Shown: piece after piece, positions 8,475-15,282 of the stretch
How positions within the stretch are numbered: position 1 is the first letter of the stretch
How the letters are laid out: every line of letters starts with the position of its first letter
Origin: an uncultured Bacteroidales bacterium
GTDB taxonomy: Bacteria > Bacteroidota > Bacteroidia > Bacteroidales > UBA932
Reading direction: 5' to 3'
NCBI GenBank assembly: GCA_944325505.1
Contig: CALVAJ010000022.1
Span: 1 to 39,475, forward strand
DNA length: 39,475 bases
The notes under the pieces: model-generated
What the model was told of the DNA's origin: nothing
The model's database searches: none
Seen by the model: only the letters and a program-made list of their open reading frames with translations
Position numbers and translations under genes: made by a program

Positions 8475-9673
8475 TTAACTGTGTCTTTTTTCCGATTTCT
8501 GTCCAAAAGCCTGTACAGCCGCTTTTTCAGTATCCAGTCCGCTGTCAGCAGATAGTATATCCTGAGTCCGAATATCGGCTCGAGGCATCTGAACAGCCTT
8601 ATTCTCAAACTTTTATGTTTAGGCGCACGCAACTGGTCATTACCTGCGGCAGCTTCCCCGACAGTACGCCTGTATAAATACATATTGTCCCGAAGGACGG
8701 CAATGAGCTTCTCCCCTTTTGAAGTCACCGGCATTATAAGGGAGACCCCGTAAGGATGCTCCGGAACATCTTTCCCGAGTCCCCAGAAGTCACCCAGTGT
8801 CATGTCCGAGACCCTCCTTTCTCCGGCAAAGGGACATGAATAGCAGCTGTCCCTGTATGTGAACCCGTCCATAAAAAGGTTGTAATACAGATTCCCGGTC
8901 CTGCTTCCGTCTAACGGAGGATGAGAATAATGCACATCTTTCCCGGAAATCTCCATCACGAATCCTTCTGTGTTCCTGAATGACAGTCCCGTCACCGCGG
9001 AAGGTGGAATGTGCAGATACCTCCTGACATAGTACCTGAGCAGGGACAAAGACGGAACGCCATGGCATACGATATCTACAAGCAGCAGATTTTCAGGCAC
9101 CTGGCCGAACATGGACCGCACGGCAGCCACCTGGCAGGGAGTACCGATAAATAAGGTCGGCTTTCCGCTGCGGACATCTCCCTTTATTTCCGGGAACACT
9201 CCGGCAATGGAACTGCAGACATATTTTGAGCCTTTCAGCCTGGAAATCCCGTTCAGATCATATATTCTTACGTGGCTGACCGAAAATCCTTCCGGCGGAC
9301 CGGCCGGAGCGGAAGGAACGACAGCGCTGCCGTATACCGCTCCGCCCTGTGAAACAATATACCTGGCAAGAACCGATGCCGCCCCTCCGGAAGTGCTTGT
9401 GATATATTCGGCCTCGTCCTTTGCCCAGGCGGCCCAGGCTGAAGACGGCAAGCGGAACTGTATCGGTGGCCGGACGGAGCGCCTGCTGCCCGGACTGCTG
9501 AAATTTACCGGACAGCAGTCCGCACATTTTCCGCAGTCTATGCAGGACTTGACGTCTATCACGGGCATAAGGTGCCCCAGCCTGCCCTCTTTCATCGAAA
9601 TGCATGACCTCGGACACATAGCGGCGCATAAAGCGCATCCTGTACAGTCATTATATTCACATATCTTTTCCAT
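8471..9673 (-). CDS. FrhB/F420-dehydrogenase beta-like iron-sulfur protein
   Basis: The 400-residue protein has two N-terminal [4Fe-4S] ferredoxin motifs (CTGCALCAAMCP and CIDCGKCADCCP, residues about 11-56). A coenzyme F420 hydrogenase/dehydrogenase beta-subunit domain follows, with GTPCQVAAV, DIVCHGVPS and CPFAGERRVSDMTLGDFWG. Family members are flavin/Fe-S redox proteins, but gut Bacteroidota are not known to make F420, so a different electron carrier is likely. Homologues recur in polysaccharide loci next to pyruvyl transferases and flippases, where their role is not established. The gene overlaps the upstream flippase gene by 17 bases and the downstream gene by 4. Confidence 0.85.
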   Translation of the reverse strand: MEKICEYNDCTGCALCAAMCPRSCISMKEGRLGHLMPVIDVKSCIDCGKCADCCPVNFSSPGSRRSVRPPIQFRLPSSAWAAWAKDEAEYITSTSGGAASVLARYIVSQGGAVYGSAVVPSAPAGPPEGFSVSHVRIYDLNGISRLKGSKYVCSSIAGVFPEIKGDVRSGKPTLFIGTPCQVAAVRSMFGQVPENLLLVDIVCHGVPSLSLLRYYVRRYLHIPPSAVTGLSFRNTEGFVMEISGKDVHYSHPPLDGSRTGNLYYNLFMDGFTYRDSCYSCPFAGERRVSDMTLGDFWGLGKDVPEHPYGVSLIMPVTSKGEKLIAVLRDNMYLYRRTVGEAAAGNDQLRAPKHKSLRIRLFRCLEPIFGLRIYYLLTADWILKKRLYRLLDRNRKKDTVK

Positions 9674-11249
9674 CGTATCCCTGAATATTACGGGCCTTAA
9701 GCCCGAGTTTGTGCAGCCAGCCGGAAAACATCCGCCGGAATGCCTCCCGTTCTGTCTTGTCCAAAGCTACAGACCAGGCAGCAGCAAGAGTGCTGACCAC
9801 ACTTACCGCACAGATAGAAAAGAATGACCACACGCTGTCTTGCGGAAAGACCTCCAGCCTGAATAAGACAGGCAGCGGCAGGGAAACAAGCAGCATGAAA
9901 GCAACCCTGCATATTACATCACGGAAATACCTCCTTACGGAAAATCCTATCTGAACTTTCGCAAATATGAAGCGTGCGGCTCCTGCATTGACAGAAAAGG
10001 CTATGGTCACATAATATACCGTTTCAGGACAAGTGGCCGTACCTGTCTTCAACAGAATATAAGATACCGGAAGTGCGAGCATTATGACCAGGCTTACGAC
10101 TATCTGATAATTCCGTATCCTTCCCGTAGCTGCGAGCGAAGTCATCAGTGGGCTTCCGAACAGGCAGCAGACCAATGTATCCAGCATTATAAGCACAATG
10201 AATGAAGCTGCATGCTCCGGAACTTCCTTCAGCCAGATGTCAAGGACGAAATCGACGTTGAGCAGAAGCGGCAAAGAGAAAAAATACAGAAGGATGAACG
10301 AAAACTTAAGTCCCCTGAGTGCAAGCCTTTCCATTTCGCGGATTTCCCCCTTGGCGTAATTCTTTGTAATCTGCGGGTTAAAAGCCGTCTGGAAGTTGGA
10401 TACAAAGCCGTTCACTGAGTTTGAGACCTGAAAGGCGACACCTCTGGCGGCATTGACAGCAGTGCCGAAAAAAAGGTTAAGAAGAATATTCACTCCCTGG
10501 TCTTTCATCACCCACGCCAGACTGCCGAATATGTTCCACCCGGCAAAGCCTGACATCTCCTTATACAATGACCTGTCCTTGACGTGGAAAGTCCGGCATT
10601 CAGGGTATCTTCTCCGGCACCATACCTGATAGAATGTCCTGATCCCGATCTGAAGAAGAAGCGTCAGGAATCCGTAAAGGATAAGCTTGTCATAAGGGAT
10701 GACCGTAAGAAGATAAACAAGGGAAAGCTTTGCAACCGCCTCAACGATACTCACGTATGCAAAGATATCCATCTTCTCGCGGGCTATGATCACAGCATTG
10801 AACGGGACCTGTATTACATTGACAAAAAATGTAAGCACGGAGAACTGATAGACCCACCTGGCAGCCCCCATCCTTTCAGGTGAGATGACCAGTTTTTCAT
10901 TCAGCAGCCACAGACCGGCGGTTTCAGCGAGGAGCACTACAATCAGGCCGATGGCGATATGGATATGCATCGCCGCCGAAAAGACTTTCCTCAACCGGAC
11001 AGGGTCCCCTCTCCCCAGCTCGTAAGTCAGGTAACGCTGCGTAGAAGAAGCCATGCTGCTGTTCAGGAACGCGAACATGGTTATCACTCCCCCGACTATG
11101 TTATATATGCCGTAGTCATCCACTCCGAGGATGTCCAGGACTATCCTTGAGGTATACAGGGTTACCAGCAGGATGAGTATCATCCTGATATACAAGAAAA
11201 GGGTATTGCGGGCGACCCTCCTGTTATCTGTCACTCCTGTATTGGACAT
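9657..11249 (-). CDS. Wzx-type polysaccharide flippase (MOP superfamily)
   Basis: This 530-residue, highly hydrophobic protein has about 12-14 predicted membrane helices and belongs to the polysaccharide-transport branch of the MOP exporter superfamily. The N-terminus (NTLFLYIRMILILLVTLYTS, then VDDYGIYNIVGGV and SSMASSTQRYL) is characteristic of Bacteroidales oligosaccharide flippases. These move lipid-linked repeat units across the inner membrane. It lies between a glycosyltransferase gene (6-base gap) and the FrhB-like gene (17-base overlap), consistent with export of the same glycan. The substrate cannot be told from sequence. Confidence 0.85.
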   Translation of the reverse strand: MSNTGVTDNRRVARNTLFLYIRMILILLVTLYTSRIVLDILGVDDYGIYNIVGGVITMFAFLNSSMASSTQRYLTYELGRGDPVRLRKVFSAAMHIHIAIGLIVVLLAETAGLWLLNEKLVISPERMGAARWVYQFSVLTFFVNVIQVPFNAVIIAREKMDIFAYVSIVEAVAKLSLVYLLTVIPYDKLILYGFLTLLLQIGIRTFYQVWCRRRYPECRTFHVKDRSLYKEMSGFAGWNIFGSLAWVMKDQGVNILLNLFFGTAVNAARGVAFQVSNSVNGFVSNFQTAFNPQITKNYAKGEIREMERLALRGLKFSFILLYFFSLPLLLNVDFVLDIWLKEVPEHAASFIVLIMLDTLVCCLFGSPLMTSLAATGRIRNYQIVVSLVIMLALPVSYILLKTGTATCPETVYYVTIAFSVNAGAARFIFAKVQIGFSVRRYFRDVICRVAFMLLVSLPLPVLFRLEVFPQDSVWSFFSICAVSVVSTLAAAWSVALDKTEREAFRRMFSGWLHKLGLKARNIQGYDGKDM

Positions 11250-11255
11250 ACCGAT

Positions 11256-12257
11256 TCAATATTTGCTTTTCCTGTTCCGGAGGCGGAGCATAAAATATAC
11301 AGCCCTGGACGGCAATACTATTACTGACAGGTGATTCATCCATCCTGAACGGAAATCAATGGCGAGCCTCCTGGCAAACCTTATCTTTTCCTTGCACTCC
11401 CGGTAAGTATGGCCGGCGGCATACCTGCCCAGCGCTACCTTATACCAATATACCAATGACGGTATCTCCGGAGTCTTCCTGCGGCGCTTCCCTGCAGCAT
11501 GAGGGGCGCAGAGACCGAGCAGGCCATATACGCTCTGCGCCACTTTTATGAAATGGTCGGCATCAAAGCTGTACTTCGAGCAGAATCCTGACGGAAGGAA
11601 ATAGTCGTAGCCGCGATACGGGACATAAACCGTATGGAAGCCGGATGCCAGATAATTCAACACGAAATACTCGTCTTCGAAGACCTTGAAAGCCTCCTCG
11701 AAACGCAGGGCCGCGTCCTCTATCTGCCGCCTGACAAAAAGCTTGTTCCAGATAAAATTAAGAAGCCCCCCGCCAAGCAGGTCGCCGAGTATAGCCTCCG
11801 GGTCGTCATATTCCCGCACAGCATCCTCTCCGGGAAGACTCCTGTTGGAAACAGATCCTTCAGGTGAATGGATATGGTAAGCACAGACTACAAGCCCGCT
11901 CTCCCCTGCCTGTTTCCGCATTGAGAGCAGCCAGTCTTTTTCAGGGTAATCATCGCTGTCACAGAAAGCCACATATCGTCCCGCAGCATTGTCAAGGCCG
12001 AGATTCCTGGCAGAAGATACACCGCCGTTAGGCTTGTCCAGCACCCTTACCCTGGAATCCGTCCTGGCGTATGTTCCGCAAATCTCCGGTGATGCATCCG
12101 TGCTTCCGTCGTTTACCAGCAGCAGTTCGAAATCAGTGTAGCTCTGCGACAGGATACCCTTTATGCAGCGATGCAATGTCATCTCTGCATTGTAGACCGG
12201 AACAATCACTGATATGTCGGGAATCCGGTGGCCCGCATCTGTTGCGCCTGTGCCCAT
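11256..12257 (-). CDS. family 2 glycosyltransferase
   Basis: This 333-residue inverting GT-A glycosyltransferase transfers a sugar from a nucleotide donor during surface glycan assembly. The N-terminal domain shows ISVIVPVYNAE, LLLVNDGSTD, GGVSSARNLGLD and the metal-binding DSDD motif in VAFCDSDDY. The C-terminal third is variable, as usual for acceptor binding; no membrane helix is evident. It is the first polysaccharide gene of the operon, 3 bases after the rnhA stop and 6 bases before the flippase. Sugar specificity is unknown. It is the only glycosyltransferase in the cluster, which is too few to build a whole repeat unit. Confidence 0.88.
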   Translation of the reverse strand: MGTGATDAGHRIPDISVIVPVYNAEMTLHRCIKGILSQSYTDFELLLVNDGSTDASPEICGTYARTDSRVRVLDKPNGGVSSARNLGLDNAAGRYVAFCDSDDYPEKDWLLSMRKQAGESGLVVCAYHIHSPEGSVSNRSLPGEDAVREYDDPEAILGDLLGGGLLNFIWNKLFVRRQIEDAALRFEEAFKVFEDEYFVLNYLASGFHTVYVPYRGYDYFLPSGFCSKYSFDADHFIKVAQSVYGLLGLCAPHAAGKRRRKTPEIPSLVYWYKVALGRYAAGHTYRECKEKIRFARRLAIDFRSGWMNHLSVIVLPSRAVYFMLRLRNRKSKY

Positions 12258-12260
12258 AAA

Positions 12261-12746
12261 TTATCCTTCTGCCTGTAGAATGTACCCTGTGTCTTCCGGA
12301 AGGACGATGCCTTTTGCCGCATTTCCGGCCCCGGCAGCGACAGCAAGGGCGTCGCAGCGCTCGTTTTCAGGATGACCGGCATGTCCTTTAATCCAGTGGA
12401 AAGAAACCCTGTGGCTACGGTACAGAGGAAGGAAGCGCTGCCACAGGTCAGGGTTCTTTGCTTTGGCAAATCCTTTTTTCTCCCAGTTGAAAAGCCAGCC
12501 CTTGTTGATGGCGTTGACTACATAGGAGGAGTCGCTCACTACGTGGACTTCGGCATTTTTCCACCTTATGGCTTCAAGCCCCGCTATAACCGCAAGAAGC
12601 TCCATCCTGTTGTTGGTAGTCCTGGCAAAGCCTCCGGAAAGCTCCAGTTCGTGCCCGGCACATTTCAGGACCACTCCGTACCCCCCGGGTCCCGGATTCC
12701 CGCTGGATGCACCGTCAGTATACAGATAGATCGGCGGTTTTTCCAT
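12261..12746 (-). CDS. rnhA: ribonuclease HI
   Basis: This 161-residue enzyme cleaves the RNA strand of RNA-DNA hybrids. The complete RNase HI active site is visible: Asp11 in TDGASSGNPGPGGYG, Glu49 in NNRMELLAV, Asp72 in SDSSYVV and Asp132 in NERCDALA, with His125 in the flexible GHAGHPEN loop. The basic protrusion (WLFNWEKKGFAKAKNPDLW) typical of bacterial RNase HI is also there. It sits between pdxA (5-base gap) and the GT2 gene (3-base gap), so a housekeeping pair is fused transcriptionally to the polysaccharide genes. Confidence 0.95.
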   Translation of the reverse strand: MEKPPIYLYTDGASSGNPGPGGYGVVLKCAGHELELSGGFARTTNNRMELLAVIAGLEAIRWKNAEVHVVSDSSYVVNAINKGWLFNWEKKGFAKAKNPDLWQRFLPLYRSHRVSFHWIKGHAGHPENERCDALAVAAGAGNAAKGIVLPEDTGYILQAEG

Positions 12747-12751
12747 CGGCT

Positions 12752-13837
12752 CTATTCCACTATATTTCCGTTCCTGTTAGGCCTGACTTCTGAAGAAGCC
12801 GGCTGTACTTTCATCCTGTGGGCCTGAAGATCATCGTATTCAGCCCTGTGGGTGCAGATATCGATTGCGGCATAGATAGAAGACATCATCGAACGGGGAT
12901 CGGCCATGTCCCTTCCTGCCATTTCGTATGCAGTTCCATGATCCGGAGACGTGCGGACTATCGGAAGTCCTGCAGTATAATTGACACCGAGCTCGAATGC
13001 CAGAGCCTTGAACGGGATGAGTCCCTGATCATGATACATCGCCAGAACAGCATCGAACTTGCTGTAATTGCCCAGTCCGAAGAAACCGTCCGGAGAGTAC
13101 GGCCCAAAAGCCAGAATCCCTTCTGCATTGGCGGTCTGTACGGCAGGAAGGATTATCGACTGCTCCTCGTCCCCGAGCAGCCCGCCGTCCCCGCAGTGCG
13201 GATTCAGACCCAGTACGGCAATTTTCGGAGAATATATCCCGAAGTCCCTTTCAAGGGAGGCCTTCATCAGCCTGAGCTTGGTCAGAATCAAATCCTTGGA
13301 AAGTTTTCCAGGCACATCTTTCAATGGAATGTGTCCTGTCACTACCCCGACTTTCAGTTTGTCGCATACCATTATCATGAGCACATCGTTCACATCGAAT
13401 TCCTGCTGGAGGTATTCCGTATGTCCCGTATAGCCGAAGCCTTCGTTCACCATCGCCCTTTTGTTTATCGGGGCGGTGACAAGAGCATCGATATCGCCGC
13501 TCTTAAGGTCCGCAACTGCTCTTTCAAGAGCCGTCATGGCAGATTTTGCCGATTCCGGAGTAGGCTGCCCGGGCTCCACGAAAACATTGTCGGGCAAACA
13601 GTTGATGATATTTACCCTTTTCTGGTGAACTTCCCTGGCGGAAGAAATAACGTTAGTATTGATCTGGTCAAGATAATGTATCTGCTTTTTATAGAAACCG
13701 AATATCTTTGATGAACCGTAAATCACGGGGGTGCAGACATCAAGCATTCTTTCATCTGCCAATGCCTTGATAATCACTTCATAACCTATTCCATTCCCAT
13801 CTCCTTGGGTTATACCTATTGTAAGTTTTCTAGCCAT
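12752..13837 (-). CDS. pdxA: 4-hydroxythreonine-4-phosphate dehydrogenase
   Basis: PdxA oxidises 4-phosphohydroxy-L-threonine with NAD and, with PdxJ, makes pyridoxine 5'-phosphate (DXP-dependent vitamin B6 pathway). The 361-residue length is slightly above the usual 330. Family motifs are GITQGDGNGIGYEV at the N-terminus, TAPINKRAM, GHTEYL (first metal His), LNPHCGDGG (second His), MYHDQGLIPFK (third His) and TSPDHGTAYE. It is the first gene of the operon that runs into rnhA and the polysaccharide genes. Its promoter is followed directly by a perfect 17-base palindrome, so the whole operon may be repressible. Confidence 0.94.
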   Translation of the reverse strand: MARKLTIGITQGDGNGIGYEVIIKALADERMLDVCTPVIYGSSKIFGFYKKQIHYLDQINTNVISSAREVHQKRVNIINCLPDNVFVEPGQPTPESAKSAMTALERAVADLKSGDIDALVTAPINKRAMVNEGFGYTGHTEYLQQEFDVNDVLMIMVCDKLKVGVVTGHIPLKDVPGKLSKDLILTKLRLMKASLERDFGIYSPKIAVLGLNPHCGDGGLLGDEEQSIILPAVQTANAEGILAFGPYSPDGFFGLGNYSKFDAVLAMYHDQGLIPFKALAFELGVNYTAGLPIVRTSPDHGTAYEMAGRDMADPRSMMSSIYAAIDICTHRAEYDDLQAHRMKVQPASSEVRPNRNGNIVE

Positions 13838-13870
13838 AGCTCGCTGTTTTTACTGAATGAACTGAACCTC

Positions 13871-13887
13871 CGACCGACGGTCGGTCG
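13871..13887. promoter_or_regulatory. perfect palindromic operator candidate upstream of pdxA
   Basis: CGACCGAC-G-GTCGGTCG is a perfect odd-centred palindrome with 8-base arms, GC-rich in an AT-rich gap. It lies just downstream of the predicted transcript start of the pdxA operon, a classic repressor position, and has the form of TetR-family operators. No T-run follows it on either strand, so it is not an intrinsic terminator. No candidate regulator gene is adjacent. Confidence 0.5.
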
Positions 13888-13889
13888 AA

Positions 13890-13928
13890 CAAACTTACAA
13901 AATTAACGAATAGTTTTGATTTTTTCAA
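13890..13928 (-). promoter_or_regulatory. pdxA operon promoter
   Basis: On the minus strand TTG (13926-13928) and TAATTTTG (13898-13905) are 20 bases apart, a strong Bacteroidota promoter. A second possible -7 box, TAAGTTTG, lies at 13890-13897. Transcription should start near 13891 or 13883, about 50 bases before the pdxA ATG. Confidence 0.65.
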
Positions 13929-13961
13929 CTGTGCGCCAGTCCATGGTGCAGGGAAAACGGT

Positions 13962-15110
13962 TCAGCGCCTGTTTATGAATTTTGAAGCCAACCACTTGCG
14001 CAGAGGGATATCGTAAAAGCGGAGGCAAAGGTAAGCCAGTATGATGCTTGCGATTATAACGACAATCGCTACAGGCCATGCCTGGGAGAAAGGAATCTTC
14101 TCTTCCCCGCTCCACAGCCACCAGTAGAACAGATACATAAGCGGATAATGCACGACATAGAGCGGATAAGAGATATCTCCGAGAAACTTGCAGACAGTTG
14201 AAGTCGCCTTGTCCGTGGTCTTGCCGGAAGCGCCGAGCCAGACCAGCATCGGAAATATCACTATGGCGCATACCGATTCGTAAAGTCCGTTTATCCACAG
14301 TCTGTCGGCCCCTCCGAGATGAGGCACGGTAAAAAGGACAGCAAGGACAGCGCTGCATATCCAGAAAGCCCCTTTTACATTTACCGGCTTGAAAATGCGA
14401 GACATCAGCAGGCCGACGGAGAACGAGAACATCAGCCGGAGAAACCCTCCGAGAAGGTTGTAGTCAATCATGGACCAGCCGACTCCCAGATGCCCGTAAC
14501 CTGAAAGGTTGAATATCCCGAACGAAGCGAGTCCGGCTGCTGCTGCGATTACCAGAACTGTCAGTGCCCTGGTTGAAAACTTCCTGATGAACAGGGCGTA
14601 AAGGATATTGCCTATATATTCGAAAAACAGCGACCAGCTCGGTCCGTTGAGCGGATACATTTCGTTGTTTCCCCTGACATCGGCTCCGGTTCCGGGAACT
14701 ACCGGAAGCAGGAAAAGATTCAGCAGCAGGGCTATGAGCACCATCGTGAAAGGCACCTGTGTACCGTCCCATTTCACGCTGCCTTGGATGCAGTAGGAAA
14801 CCGCGCCCAGAAGCGCTCCCATTATGACCATCGGATGCAGCCTGATGAGCCTCCTTTTGAAGAATCCCTTGAGTGTCAGAGTGGTTTTCCATCTGTCGTC
14901 GTATGCATACCCGATTACGAATCCGGAAAGGATGAAGAAGAAGTCGACGGCCATGTACCCGTGGTTGAAATGCTGGTCCAGGGGGCTTGTCGCGAAGCCT
15001 TCGAAGATATGGTAGCATATCACCAGCAGGGCTGCGACTCCGCGGAGTCCGTCCAGAAGTTCATAGTGGGGTTTCGAATCCGAAAATGCGGCGGATGGAA
15101 TGTCTTTCAT
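13962..15110 (-). CDS. membrane acyltransferase family 3
   Basis: The 382-residue polytopic membrane protein belongs to the acyltransferase-3 family (PF01757), whose members transfer acetyl or other acyl groups to sugars of O-antigen, peptidoglycan or capsule. The N-terminus has the diagnostic LLDGLRGVAALLVICYHIF (with the conserved Arg and a His in the first helix) and AVDFFFILSGFVIGYAYDDRW. About ten membrane helices follow, and there is no SGNH esterase domain. It stands alone with its own promoter, upstream of the pdxA/polysaccharide operon on the same strand, so modification of that glycan is a reasonable inference but not shown. Confidence 0.88.
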   Translation of the reverse strand: MKDIPSAAFSDSKPHYELLDGLRGVAALLVICYHIFEGFATSPLDQHFNHGYMAVDFFFILSGFVIGYAYDDRWKTTLTLKGFFKRRLIRLHPMVIMGALLGAVSYCIQGSVKWDGTQVPFTMVLIALLLNLFLLPVVPGTGADVRGNNEMYPLNGPSWSLFFEYIGNILYALFIRKFSTRALTVLVIAAAAGLASFGIFNLSGYGHLGVGWSMIDYNLLGGFLRLMFSFSVGLLMSRIFKPVNVKGAFWICSAVLAVLFTVPHLGGADRLWINGLYESVCAIVIFPMLVWLGASGKTTDKATSTVCKFLGDISYPLYVVHYPLMYLFYWWLWSGEEKIPFSQAWPVAIVVIIASIILAYLCLRFYDIPLRKWLASKFINRR

Positions 15111-15139
15111 GGCACTTGTCTCTTAATCGTTTATCCTTT

Positions 15140-15162
15140 GCTTTCCAGATACTGCGGAAAGC
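15140..15162 (-). other. 5' leader hairpin of the acyltransferase mRNA
   Basis: Perfect 7-base arms GCTTTCC and GGAAAGC enclose a 9-base loop. It begins about 5 bases after the predicted start site, so the mRNA would carry a 5'-terminal stem-loop, a type of structure that often stabilises transcripts. No T-run follows it. Confidence 0.35.
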
Positions 15163-15172
15163 AACCGGAGTG

Positions 15173-15202
15173 CAAAGATAATCACCTTTGCCTGATTTTC
15201 AA
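15173..15202 (-). promoter_or_regulatory. acyltransferase promoter
   Basis: On the minus strand TTG (15200-15202) and TATCTTTG (15173-15180) are separated by exactly 19 bases, matching the Bacteroidota sigma-A consensus. Transcription should start near 15167, leaving a leader of about 57 bases. Confidence 0.7.
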
Positions 15203-15270
15203 TCCGGATATCAGACGATTGCATCCGTTTTCCCGGACAATTACCTAAGTGGCATTCTCGGGAAAATTTG

Positions 15271-15278
15271 TAATTTTG
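15271..15278 (+). promoter_or_regulatory. -7 box of recG operon promoter
   Basis: TAATTTTG fits TAnnTTTG and ends only 4 bases before the recG ATG at 15283. If this is the promoter in use, the mRNA would be leaderless or nearly so. There is no good -33 TTG at the usual distance. Confidence 0.5.
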
Positions 15279-15282
15279 CCGT

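Noticed and set aside
13871-13887. Palindrome as terminator of the acyltransferase gene.
   Set aside because: No T-run follows on either strand, and it lies at the pdxA start site, so an operator fits better.
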